DNA from: RGIG5579 sp045590715
GTDB lineage: Bacteria > Bacillota > Clostridia > Oscillospirales > SIG627
Direction of reading: 5' to 3'
NCBI GenBank assembly: GCA_045590715.1
Contig: JAZNRO010000096.1
Coordinates: 1-8,748, forward strand
DNA length: 8,748 nt
Part shown: piece after piece, positions 1-5,886 of the stretch
Layout of the letters: the number at the start of each line of letters is the position of its first letter
How positions within the stretch are numbered: the first letter of the stretch is position 1
The notes under the pieces: model-generated
Told to the model about the DNA's origin: nothing
Database searches by the model: none
Seen by the model: the letters and a program-made list of their open reading frames with translations, nothing else
Made by a program: the position numbers and the translations under genes

Positions 1-35
1 ATTGGTGAAAAGCTTTCAATCAAATTATTATCCAT
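1..35 (-). CDS. 5' end of a leftward gene, product unknown (partial)
   Basis: Only eleven codons are in the window, reading MDNNLIESFSP before the edge, so no function can be given. It is called a gene because three signals line up: an ATG at 35, a good ribosome binding site (AGAGGAG) seven bases upstream of it, and a sigma-A-like promoter with a perfect TATAAT at 66-71. The predicted leader is about 25 nt. It could be a short leader peptide rather than a full protein, which needs the sequence to the left. Confidence 0.55.
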   Translation of the reverse strand, partial: MDNNLIESFSP

Positions 36-65
36 ATTGCGACTCCTCTCATAGTTGTTAAAATC

Positions 66-94
66 ATTATATCACAAAAAGAAGACAACCGCAA
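66..94 (-). promoter_or_regulatory. sigma-A-type promoter for the gene at the left edge
   Basis: On the minus strand, TTGCGG (89-94) and a perfect TATAAT (66-71) are separated by 17 bp. Transcription would start near 59 and reach the AGAGGAG/ATG start at 35. The -35 box is a partial match, the -10 box and spacing are ideal. Confidence 0.6.
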
Positions 95-145
95 TCCTAA
101 TAATTATTGTGCTGTTACTTTACGGCGAGATACTCTGCGCTCCTT

Positions 146-251
146 GATTTTCCGACCGTTCCGAACGGTTGCGGAAAATCTGCGTTGCTCGAGACTTCAC
201 AGTTTCAAAATGCTATCGCGCATTTTGAACTGCTTCGACGAACTACGTTCG
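146..251. repeat. cluster of three palindromes between the left-edge gene and the tRNA terminator
   Basis: Three inverted repeats follow each other. At 146-180, arms GATTTTCCG and CGGAAAATC (146-154, 172-180) enclose an inner stem ACCGTT/AACGGT, so about 15 bp can pair. At 200-232, a 13-bp arm pair (CAGTTCAAAATGC-type, with one extra T on the left) surrounds a 6-nt loop. At 239-251, CGAAC and GTTCG surround TAC. None has a T-tract, so they are not standard terminators, and no open reading frame here looks real. The stretch 36-145 otherwise holds only the promoter above. They may be intergenic palindromic repeats or part of an untranslated RNA; which is unknown. Confidence 0.6.
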
Positions 252-267
252 CATCTCACACCACCAC

Positions 268-310
268 AAAAAAATAATGAACCACACCAAAGGTATGATT
301 CATTATTTTT
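268..310 (-). terminator. intrinsic terminator of tRNA-Ser
   Basis: Arms at 270-288 and 292-310 form a 19-bp stem (with G-U pairs) closed by a 3-nt loop. On the minus strand it ends in a run of seven T (268-274). The stem starts on the last base of the encoded tRNA CCA end, so termination is directly coupled to the tRNA 3' end. Confidence 0.9.
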
Positions 311-398
311 GGCGGAGACGGCGAGATTCGAACTCGCGGGGGATTGCTCCCTAACTGATTTCGAGTCAGCCCCGTTATGACCACTTCGATACGTCTCC
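310..398 (-). tRNA. tRNA-Ser(CGA), CCA encoded
   Basis: This 89-nt class II tRNA decodes UCG. All arms can be drawn on the minus strand. The acceptor is GGAGACG (398-392) with CGTCTCC. The D-loop contains GTGGTCATAA. The anticodon stem is GCTGA/TCAGT around loop CTCGAAA, giving anticodon CGA. A long variable arm GGGA-GCAA-TCCC is typical of serine tRNA, and the T arm is GCGAG-TTCGAAT-CTCGC. The discriminator is G, followed by CCA in the DNA. It lies directly before a strong terminator. Its 5' half recurs three times upstream, so the sequence in front of the gene is probably not its original promoter region. Confidence 0.96.
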
Positions 399-405
399 AT
401 ATAAA

Positions 406-411
406 ATTGTA
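406..411 (-). promoter_or_regulatory. possible -10 box directly in front of tRNA-Ser
   Basis: On the minus strand TACAAT lies seven bases before the first tRNA base, which would place the start at the mature 5' end. No convincing -35 box is found 16-18 bp further upstream. The tRNA may therefore depend partly on the strong promoter at 995-1023. Confidence 0.3.
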
Positions 412-541
412 AAGGCAAAGCCTGATACCTAAATTGCGAGAAAACTGCGAGATGCAGAATTCCAAAAGTGCAAACCGAAGTCCTTAAAGCCCCGATAAAT
501 AAAGGGTTTACGGAGATACAGTCGTGACAGACCCGACTATG

Positions 542-581
542 TTTCGAGTCAGCCCCGTTATGACCACTTCGATACGTCTCC
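542..581 (-). pseudogene. tRNA-Ser(CGA) 5' half, copy 1
   Basis: Forty bases are identical to the first 40 bases of the intact tRNA, from the acceptor GGAGACG through the D arm to the anticodon loop CTCGAAA. Identity stops in the anticodon loop and the 3' half is absent. The sequence that follows on the minus strand can fold into a crude extended stem (CTGACT with AGTCGG), but no T arm or proper 3' acceptor strand is present, so it should not be a working tRNA. The breakpoint in the anticodon loop is typical of tRNA-targeted site-specific recombination. Confidence 0.85.
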
Positions 582-620
582 GTATATGTTAAACTCCCGA
601 AGGAGTATTAACGCAAATAT
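582..620 (-). repeat. conserved upstream module of half-tRNA copy 1 (UUCG hairpin)
   Basis: The first 27 bases (582-608) are identical to 775-801, and the similarity continues to 620 with two single-base indels. On the minus strand the module contains ACTCC-TTCG-GGAGT (606-593), a stem with the very stable UUCG tetraloop, placed just before the half tRNA. TTGCGT and TAACAT flank this hairpin at 18-19 bp and could be a weak promoter. The intact tRNA and the outermost copy lack this module. Confidence 0.7.
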
Positions 621-656
621 TCAGTTGTATTAGAATTCTCGTTAGAACTCTGCGTG

Positions 657-689
657 ATGCGGTGATAGGCAGATGCCAGAAAACCGCAT
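657..689. repeat. inverted repeat in the spacer between half-tRNA copies 1 and 2
   Basis: ATGCGGT (657-663) and ACCGCAT (683-689) form a 7-bp stem, with an inner stem GGCA/TGCC at 668-677. The rest of the spacer 621-732 has no coding signal that I can support. The structure could be a recombinase arm site or a fold in the transcribed spacer; nothing in the sequence decides this. Confidence 0.45.
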
Positions 690-732
690 GGTTAAAGGCT
701 TTTTGGAAGATTGACTTCCGTTTGTCGAAGAA

Positions 733-774
733 GATTTCGAGTCAGCCCCGTTATGACCACTTCGATACGTCTCC
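733..774 (-). pseudogene. tRNA-Ser(CGA) 5' half, copy 2
   Basis: This is a second exact copy of the 5' half. Identity to the intact tRNA runs from base 774 to 733, two bases further into the anticodon arm than copy 1. The 3' half is missing. Its upstream flank is shared with copy 1, so the repeated unit is about 77-79 bp (542-620 and 733-811), not just the tRNA piece. Confidence 0.85.
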
Positions 775-811
775 GTATATGTTAAACTCCCGAAGGAGTA
801 TAACGCAATAT
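775..811 (-). repeat. conserved upstream module of half-tRNA copy 2 (UUCG hairpin)
   Basis: This is the second instance of the module at 582-620. The ACTCC-TTCG-GGAGT hairpin is at 799-786 on the minus strand, in the same position relative to the half tRNA. Perfect conservation of the 27 bases next to the tRNA half suggests recent duplication or a functional constraint. Confidence 0.7.
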
Positions 812-834
812 GCAATTTTTTTATCGAACGGGGC

Positions 835-974
835 GCCCCGTTATGTCCTTTTGCGGTTCCCGAAATTTCCTGCTCGCTTTTCGCTTCGCTAAATTTCGAC
901 CGCGGCAACTCCTTTTTGCTCGCTTCATCACCGTTTAGGTGCGCTCGCAAACGTCCCCACTTCGATACGTCTCC
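835..974 (-). pseudogene. outermost tRNA-Ser 5' half, split by a 111-nt insert
   Basis: The first 18 bases of tRNA-Ser (974-957, GGAGACGTATCGAAGTGG) lie next to the strong promoter. The following tRNA part, CATAACGGGGC, appears only at 845-835. Between them are 111 foreign bases (846-956), flanked by GTCC on both sides (845-848 and 953-956), a possible 4-bp target duplication. On its far side the copy runs into its own inverse, giving the perfect 16-bp palindrome AACGGGGCGCCCCGTT at 827-842. Its link to the original promoter suggests it is the displaced 5' end of the ancestral tRNA gene. Confidence 0.65.
853..903. repeat. long imperfect hairpin inside the insert of the outermost copy
   Basis: GCGGT (853-857) pairs with ACCGC (899-903), and CGAAATTT (861-868) pairs with AAATTTCG (891-898). 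A 3-nt bulge separates the stems and a 22-nt loop rich in GCTTCGC-like steps closes them. This 13-bp stem makes up the core of the 111-nt insert, suggesting a small palindromic mobile or repeat element. No transposase is present in the window. Confidence 0.55.
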
Positions 975-994
975 GTAGTTTTTTTGACTGGAAC

Positions 995-1023
995 AGTTTA
1001 CCATAGGGCCGGGGCTTTGTCAA
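995..1023 (-). promoter_or_regulatory. strong promoter reading into the tRNA-Ser array
   Basis: On the minus strand a consensus TTGACA (1018-1023) and TAAACT (995-1000) are 17 bp apart. The spacer is GC-rich, and about 20 nt separate the -10 box from the first base of the outermost tRNA 5' half at 974. This is the arrangement expected for a tRNA gene and is probably the ancestral tRNA-Ser promoter. No terminator is evident between it and the intact tRNA, so read-through of about 600 nt is possible. Confidence 0.75.
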
Positions 1024-1036
1024 ATCTTTTGTTCTG

Positions 1037-1065
1037 AAAAAAAGAGTGCCGGAGGCACTCTTTTT
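1037..1065 (-). terminator. intrinsic terminator of the yfcE-like gene
   Basis: Arms at 1039-1050 and 1054-1065 give a 12-bp stem with loop GGA and a T7 tail on the minus strand. It lies 28 bp past the phosphoesterase stop codon and just before the tRNA array promoter, so it separates the two transcription units. The stem is A/T-flanked on both sides and could also act on the plus strand. Confidence 0.85.
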
Positions 1066-1092
1066 GAGTAAAAATGGGGAAACCGGAGTAAA

Positions 1093-1635
1093 TTAAAGTT
1101 GCAGGCGATGATACTCTTCCCCATCCAGTTTTTTCCAGATGAAAAGACCGTCCTGAAGGGTCATATACCCTCTCTCAGAGCCTGCTTTGGGAATGGTGGT
1201 AGAGCCGGGATTTAAAACGTAAATGCCTTCTACCGGATCCCAGGTGGGAATATGGGTATGACCGTGGAGAAGCACGTCCCCTTCTTTCAAATTAGGAAGA
1301 GCGGAAGCGTTAAAGTGATGGCCGTGGGTTGCAAAGACGGTTTTCTCCCCAAGGGAAATCAGGGCATAGTCTGCCAGAATGGGAAAATCCAGAACCATTT
1401 GATCCACCTCGGTATCACAATTACCGCGAACGCAGAAGATCTCGTCCTTATATTCATTCAAAAGAGCGATCACCTCTTTGGGGGCATATTCACTGGGCAG
1501 GTCGTTACGAGGGCCGTGATAGAGAAGGTCGCCAAGGAAAAGAAGACGGTCTGCTCCCTCCTCTTTATAAGCCTTAAGAAGGGCGCGCAAAGCTCCGATA
1601 GAGCCGTGAAGATCAGAAGCGATCAAGTATTTCAT
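1093..1635 (-). CDS. yfcE: YfcE/MJ0936-type metallophosphoesterase
   Basis: A 180-aa cytoplasmic phosphodiesterase of the calcineurin-like superfamily; E. coli YfcE has a similar length and splits model phosphodiesters with divalent metal, its natural substrate being unsettled. The metal ligands are all visible: D8 and H10 in SDLHG, D36 in GDLLYHG, N72 in GNCD, H104 in THGHH, and H126/H128 in HGHTHIP. The family motif NPGS follows near the C terminus. The ATG at 1635 is chosen because AAAGGAA lies six bases upstream and the catalytic domain starts at once; the frame stays open for another 104 codons upstream, but that part covers this gene's promoter. The gene is divergent from trkA and looks monocistronic, with its own promoter and terminator. 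Confidence 0.92.
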   Translation of the reverse strand: MKYLIASDLHGSIGALRALLKAYKEEGADRLLFLGDLLYHGPRNDLPSEYAPKEVIALLNEYKDEIFCVRGNCDTEVDQMVLDFPILADYALISLGEKTVFATHGHHFNASALPNLKEGDVLLHGHTHIPTWDPVEGIYVLNPGSTTIPKAGSERGYMTLQDGLFIWKKLDGEEYHRLQL

Positions 1636-1668
1636 GAAAAATTCCTTTCGGTAAAAGATTCTTTTTTT

Positions 1669-1697
1669 ATTATAAGAAAAAACGCCTATTCTTTCAA
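1669..1697 (-). promoter_or_regulatory. sigma-A promoter of the yfcE-like gene
   Basis: On the minus strand TTGAAA (1692-1697) and a perfect TATAAT (1669-1674) are separated by exactly 17 bp. Transcription would begin near 1662, leaving a leader of about 26 nt before the ATG at 1635. Confidence 0.85.
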
Positions 1698-1754
1698 GCC
1701 TTTTTTCATTTTTCTTATCACTTTTTCGCAAAAAGAAGCAATCATAAAAATATC

Positions 1755-1783
1755 TTGAAAAGAAATGTCCTTTGTGGTACAAT
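1755..1783 (+). promoter_or_regulatory. sigma-A promoter of the trkA-trkH-HD operon
   Basis: TTGAAA (1755-1760) and TACAAT (1778-1783) are separated by 17 bp. The predicted start near 1790 gives a leader of about 36 nt, too short for a riboswitch. I see no clear operator between the two divergent promoters. Confidence 0.82.
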
Positions 1784-1825
1784 GAAGCCGAAAAATGAAT
1801 TTTTACTAGTATAAAGGAAGACTGT

Positions 1826-3184
1826 ATGAACATTATCATTGTAGGCGGAGGAAAGGTTGGCACCACCATTCTGGAAAATCTGGTGCAAGAAAACCATAAC
1901 GTGGTTGCCATTGACAGCAATCCCAAAGTGATCGAAGAAATCTCCAATATCTATGACGTAATGTGCGTTTGCGGAAACGGCGTAGATTGGGAAACGCTCA
2001 CCGAAGCCGGCGCCCAAAAAGCAAATCTTCTCATTGCCGTTACCGGCAGTGATGAATTCAATATGCTTTGCTGTTTTATGGCGAAAAAAGTGGGTGTTCC
2101 CCACGTGATCGCCAGAATCCGCAACCCCGAATACAACGATAAAAGTCTTGGTTTTATCAAGCAGTCCCTGGATATTTCCTTTGCCATCAATCCCGATGCG
2201 GTGGCGGCCAAGGAATGCTTTAACCTGCTTCAATTCCCCAGCGCGGAAAGCATTGAAACCTTTTCCCGCCGGAATTTTGAACTGATTGAATTCGTATTAA
2301 AGCCGGACTCCATCCTGTGCGAAATGACCCTTATAGAAATGAGAAAGAAATTTCCCGCTTCCTACCTTGTGGGCATCGTACAGAGAGGTGATGAAGTGGT
2401 GATCCCGGACGGATCTTTCCGCCTGCAAAAGGGAGATAAGATCGGTCTGACCGCCTCTGCCCAGGAGCTGGAAAAACTGCTGGGTATGCTGGGAACCACC
2501 CAGGACAGAGCGAAAAACGTTATGATCGTAGGGGCAGGCAGATACGCCTTTTATCTTGCAAAAATGCTTATCTCTTCCGGCATTTCTGTTACGGTTATTG
2601 ATAAAAACAAAGCCGCTTGCCACGCCTTTGCGCAGGCACTGCCGGAAGCCATGGTCATCTGCGGTGACGCGGCAGACAAAGAACTGCTGATGGAAGAAGG
2701 GCTTCTTTCCATGGACGCTTTCGTTGCCCTTACCGGAAACGATGAAGAGAACATTCTCATCTCCTACCTTGCCGAATCGGAAGGGGTAGGAAAAACCATT
2801 ACCAAAATCGATCGGGCGGAGCTTTATACCATGGCCGAGAAGCTGGGCCTTGGTTGTATCCTGGCTCCCAAAAGAATGATCTCCGACGTGATCACCCGGT
2901 TTGCCAGAGCCCTGGATAACTCCATGGGCAGCAAAATCGAGACCCTGTATAAACTCATGGGCGGCAGAGCAGAAGCGGTAGAATTTATCGTACGGGAAGA
3001 CTTCCGCTTTTTAAACACCCCCTTAAAAGAAGTGAAACTGAAAAAGAATATTCTCATCGCAGGAATTATCCGCGGTAGAAATGTCATCATCCCCGGCGGT
3101 AGTGACGTGATCCTGCCGGAAGACAGAGTGGTTGTTCTCACCACCGGCAAGAGCCTTGGTGACCTTTCAGACATAATGGAGTAA
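1826..3184 (+). CDS. trkA: Trk system potassium transporter peripheral subunit TrkA
   Basis: A 452-aa cytoplasmic regulator that binds nucleotides and opens the TrkH channel-like subunit; the length matches two-domain TrkA proteins. Two RCK units are visible. The first has a Rossmann glycine motif GGGKVG at 7-12, acidic D30 at the end of the second strand (VVAIDSN), and a C-terminal RCK_C part near 150-220. The second starts near 232 with VGAGRYA (235-241) and IDKN, followed by another RCK_C part near 370-450. In the second motif the last glycine is replaced by alanine (GAGRYA), which may weaken nucleotide binding there. The start has AAGGAAG at a good distance. It is the first gene of an operon, with trkH four bases downstream. 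In many Bacillota, RCK_C domains of K+ proteins bind c-di-AMP; that is not shown here. Confidence 0.96.
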   Translation: MNIIIVGGGKVGTTILENLVQENHNVVAIDSNPKVIEEISNIYDVMCVCGNGVDWETLTEAGAQKANLLIAVTGSDEFNMLCCFMAKKVGVPHVIARIRNPEYNDKSLGFIKQSLDISFAINPDAVAAKECFNLLQFPSAESIETFSRRNFELIEFVLKPDSILCEMTLIEMRKKFPASYLVGIVQRGDEVVIPDGSFRLQKGDKIGLTASAQELEKLLGMLGTTQDRAKNVMIVGAGRYAFYLAKMLISSGISVTVIDKNKAACHAFAQALPEAMVICGDAADKELLMEEGLLSMDAFVALTGNDEENILISYLAESEGVGKTITKIDRAELYTMAEKLGLGCILAPKRMISDVITRFARALDNSMGSKIETLYKLMGGRAEAVEFIVREDFRFLNTPLKEVKLKKNILIAGIIRGRNVIIPGGSDVILPEDRVVVLTTGKSLGDLSDIME

Positions 3185-3188
3185 AAAG

Positions 3189-4637
3189 ATGAATCGCAGA
3201 ATGGTATGCCGTACCGTCGGCCTCATCGTACTTTTAGAAGCACTTTTACTGCTTCTCCCCCTTACAGTTTCTCTCATTTACAAAGATTCCTGCATTCCCG
3301 CCTTCTTGCTGAGCATTCTCATTGCTCTGGCCATCGGCCTTTTGATGGTACTCATCGCAAAACCCAGAACGAAGGTCATTTACGCAAAGGAAGGCTTTGC
3401 CATTACCACTTTTGCCTGGCTTTCTCTTTCCGCCATCGGTGCTCTGCCCTTTTTCCTTTCCGGGCAGATCCCCAATTACATTGACGCTTTTTTTGAAACC
3501 GTCAGCGGGTTTACCACCACCGGCGCTTCCATCCTGCGGGATGTAACAAAATTGGAAAAAGGTCTCCTGTTCTGGCGCAGTTTCACCCACTGGGTAGGCG
3601 GTATGGGTGTTCTGGTATTCCTGGTAGCCTTCTTAAGAGGGATCTCTGACCGCTCCATCCATATTCTTCGGGCGGAGATGCCCGGTCCCACTATGGGAAA
3701 ACTGATGCCGAAACTGAAGGACACGGCGAAGATCCTTTACTTCATCTATCTTGGTATGACCGCGGTCCAGATAGTGTTTTTGCTCCTTGGCGGGATGAAT
3801 CTTTTTGACAGTCTGGTTCACACCTTCGGCACAGCCGGTACCGGGGGCTTTGGCATATACACAGACAGCGCCGGATCTTTTACCCCCTATCAGACCTGGG
3901 TCATTGCCATTTTTATGATACTCTTTGGCGTAAACTTTAACCTTTATTATCTGATTTTGGCAAAAAGAGTGAAAACCGCCCTTTCCTCTACGGAACTTTG
4001 GGTATACCTTGGCATTATTTTCAGCGCAATTACCATTATTTGCGTAAATATTTCCGGTCTGTATCATTCCTTTGGCGAGACTCTGCGCCACGCAGTATTC
4101 CAGGTATCCTCCATTATGACTACCACCGGTTTTTCCTCTACGGATTTTAATCTTTGGCCCGGTCTTTCCAAAACCGTTCTTTTGATCTTAATGTTTATCG
4201 GTGCCTGTGCCGGATCTACCGCAGGCGGATTGAAAGTTTCAAGACTGATTCTTGTTGTGAAAAACTGCGTTTGTGAATTCCGTCATATGATCCACCCAAG
4301 ATCCGTAAACGTTCTTCGCTACGAAGGAAAGACGGTGGATAAGGATACCAGGGAAAAAGCAAACCTGTATCTTGTTCTGTACGCGCTCTGCTTTTTTGTT
4401 ATCTTCTTTCTTATCAGCTTCGACGGCTTTGATATTGAAACCAATTTCAGTGCCACTGCCGCTTGTTTTAACAATATCGGACCGGGTCTGGGCCTGGTAG
4501 GCCCCTTAAGCTCCTATGCCGATTATTCCTATTTTTCTAAAATTCTATTATCTCTTGCGATGCTTTTGGGAAGACTGGAACTGTGGCCCATTCTCCTGGC
4601 GCTGATTCCCGGCACCTGGAAAGGCTGGCGCAGATAA
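3189..4637 (+). CDS. trkH: Trk system potassium uptake membrane protein TrkH
   Basis: A 482-aa integral membrane K+ translocating subunit, nearly the same length as E. coli TrkH. It shows the four pore loops of the SKT superfamily, each with its filter glycine: TVSGFTTTGAS (filter residues 109-112), GTAGTGGFG (214-222), SIMTTTGFS (308-316) and CFNNIGPG (426-433). Hydrophobic helices run through the whole protein, starting with a strongly hydrophobic segment near 9-30. A glycine-rich stretch after the third pore (GACAGSTAGGLK, about 338-349) corresponds to the gating loop region of TrkH. The ATG lies four bases after trkA, and its ribosome binding site GGAG (3178-3181) overlaps the end of trkA, so the two are translationally close. 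It works with TrkA as a K+ uptake complex. Confidence 0.97.
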   Translation: MNRRMVCRTVGLIVLLEALLLLLPLTVSLIYKDSCIPAFLLSILIALAIGLLMVLIAKPRTKVIYAKEGFAITTFAWLSLSAIGALPFFLSGQIPNYIDAFFETVSGFTTTGASILRDVTKLEKGLLFWRSFTHWVGGMGVLVFLVAFLRGISDRSIHILRAEMPGPTMGKLMPKLKDTAKILYFIYLGMTAVQIVFLLLGGMNLFDSLVHTFGTAGTGGFGIYTDSAGSFTPYQTWVIAIFMILFGVNFNLYYLILAKRVKTALSSTELWVYLGIIFSAITIICVNISGLYHSFGETLRHAVFQVSSIMTTTGFSSTDFNLWPGLSKTVLLILMFIGACAGSTAGGLKVSRLILVVKNCVCEFRHMIHPRSVNVLRYEGKTVDKDTREKANLYLVLYALCFFVIFFLISFDGFDIETNFSATAACFNNIGPGLGLVGPLSSYADYSYFSKILLSLAMLLGRLELWPILLALIPGTWKGWRR

Positions 4638-4649
4638 GAAAGGAAATGT

Positions 4650-5306
4650 ATGACATACGAAAAGATCAAAAATGACCCCACTTTAAAAATTTATATTGAC
4701 TGTGCCAATAAGTCCCTGGCGGCCCTTGGATTTACCGAGCACAGTTTTCCCCACGTGACCTTGGTATCAAAACGCGCGGGTGAGATCCTATCAAGCCTTG
4801 GATATGATGAGAGAACCTGCGAGCTTGCCCGCATTGCCGGATACCTTCATGATATCGGAAATCTCATCAACCGAACCGATCACAGCCAAAGCGGTGCCAT
4901 TATGGCAATGTCCATTTTAAAAGAGCACGGCTTTCCCCCGGAAGAGATCGCCCGGATCGTATCTGCCATCGGCAATCACGACGAAGGCACCGGAACACCG
5001 GTAGACGCCATTTCCGCGTCCCTGATCCTGGCCGATAAATCGGACGTAAGAAGACAGAGAGTGCGGAACAAAGAAGTGGAAAGCTTTGATATTCACGACC
5101 GGGTCAACTTCTCCGTTACCCGATCCGATCTTATCATTTGCCGGGAGAAAAAAGAGATCACCCTGGATCTGAATATTGATACCAGCATCAGCTCCGTTAT
5201 GGAATATTTCACCATCTTCCTCCAGCGAATGAACCTTTGCAAAAAGGCGGCTGAAAAGCTGGGAATGGAATTTAAACTTATCATCAATTCTCAAGCACTG
5301 ATCTAA
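4650..5306 (+). CDS. HD-domain phosphohydrolase in the trk operon
   Basis: A 218-aa soluble protein of the HD superfamily, which uses one or two metal ions to hydrolyse phosphate esters, often of nucleotides. Visible ligands are H35 (FPHV), H67-D68 in LHDIGN, further histidines H78 (TDHSQSG) and H110 (GNHDEG), and D129 in LADKSDV. Several histidines between the HD pair and the last Asp suggest a multi-metal centre. The first 30 residues and the part after about 150 (including a helix rich in K/E) are not recognised. There are no membrane segments. It is the last gene of the operon, 12 bp after trkH, with ribosome binding site AAAGGA five bases before the ATG. The substrate is unknown; a signal nucleotide linked to K+ control (such as c-di-AMP or Ap4A) is inference from context only. 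Confidence 0.85.
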   Translation: MTYEKIKNDPTLKIYIDCANKSLAALGFTEHSFPHVTLVSKRAGEILSSLGYDERTCELARIAGYLHDIGNLINRTDHSQSGAIMAMSILKEHGFPPEEIARIVSAIGNHDEGTGTPVDAISASLILADKSDVRRQRVRNKEVESFDIHDRVNFSVTRSDLIICREKKEITLDLNIDTSISSVMEYFTIFLQRMNLCKKAAEKLGMEFKLIINSQALI

Positions 5307-5314
5307 AAAAGCAT

Positions 5315-5351
5315 AAAAAACGATGAGGTATGAAACCCTCATCGTTTTTTT
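5315..5351. terminator. shared terminator between the trk operon and the SLOG gene
   Basis: The core stem CGATGAGG/CCTCATCG (5321-5328, 5337-5344) has an 8-nt loop. It is flanked by A6 on the left and T7 on the right, so it can stop transcription on both strands. It lies 8 bp after the HD gene stop and 55 bp after the stop of the convergent SLOG gene. Confidence 0.85.
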
Positions 5352-5405
5352 ATTTTTTCTATTAACAAATCAATTCTTGCTTGTTTGATTTCATCGCTTT
5401 TTAAA

Positions 5406-5867
5406 TCAAACGCAAATGATTTTTCTGTCTTTTTTAATGGCGTAGTTGAAGGCTATTTTAGTCCCGCTTTTACGGGTGGCGGATGTATAGGATTCGTCGT
5501 AGCAGACAATACAAAAGCGGCTGTTATTTATCATTTCGTAATTGCGCTCTACGTATGCCGCTCTTCCGGATCCAAGAATTTTTTCGGGGTAATAAGTATC
5601 GTCATAAGACTTGAGCAAATAGGCTTTATAAGTATCGCTGATGACAGGAAATTCCGCACGCACGTAGATTCGTTTTATGTAGGGGTATTTTTCTTTGATT
5701 TTGGTCACCAGTTTCAGACACAGACTGTCAAAGCGGCTTTTGCTACCAAAGAAAAAGGTATCTACATTTTCAACTGTAATCAATCTTTCAATGATCTCGG
5801 TCAGCTTCATCCTCAACTCTTCAGTTTCATTTATGGTTCTGTGTCCAAAGAAACAGCAACTGTTCAT
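5406..5867 (-). CDS. SLOG-fold protein, DUF1273/YpsA-like
   Basis: A 153-aa soluble protein with the signature of the SLOG (SMF/DprA-LOG) nucleotide-binding fold. N-terminal CCFFGHR is followed by a turn FFFGSKSRFD, where relatives often have a GGxxGFD-like loop. Next comes a motif GSGRAAYVERNYEMINNS, and then a terminal strand-turn-helix SGTKIAFNYA. Known SLOG families bind or process nucleotide-derived ligands, and some act in antiphage or stress pathways; this protein's ligand is unknown. The usual small-residue loop is altered to GSKSRF, so binding may differ. The ATG at 5867 begins just before the conserved strand; a GTG at 5882 would add five residues but has no ribosome binding site. 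It diverges from an Xre repressor, and its promoter overlaps an operator-like repeat, so it is probably repressed by that protein. Confidence 0.72.
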   Translation of the reverse strand: MNSCCFFGHRTINETEELRMKLTEIIERLITVENVDTFFFGSKSRFDSLCLKLVTKIKEKYPYIKRIYVRAEFPVISDTYKAYLLKSYDDTYYPEKILGSGRAAYVERNYEMINNSRFCIVCYDESYTSATRKSGTKIAFNYAIKKDRKIICV

Positions 5868-5886
5868 CTCCACGCTTTTCACCCCA

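Noticed and set aside
512..581. Half-tRNA copy 1 as a complete but degenerate tRNA
   Set aside because: TCTCC at 516-512 could pair with part of the acceptor and an extended anticodon-like stem can be drawn, but there is no T arm and two acceptor pairs fail.
542..974. Regularly spaced 40-nt repeats that resemble a CRISPR array
   Set aside because: The repeats are exact tRNA 5' halves, spacers are about 150 nt with partial similarity next to the repeat, and no cas genes are present.
642..1004. 120-codon minus-strand reading frame across the tRNA fragments
   Set aside because: Much of it is translation of tRNA-Ser pieces (for example SGHNGADSKS) and of the palindromic insert. Its ATG overlaps the promoter -10 region, it has no ribosome binding site, and it would not be in the transcript from that promoter.
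1636..1947. N-terminal extension of the YfcE-like protein
   Set aside because: The frame is open, but the extra part covers the TTGAAA-17-TATAAT promoter and the start of trkA, and the domain begins at the ATG with a good ribosome binding site.
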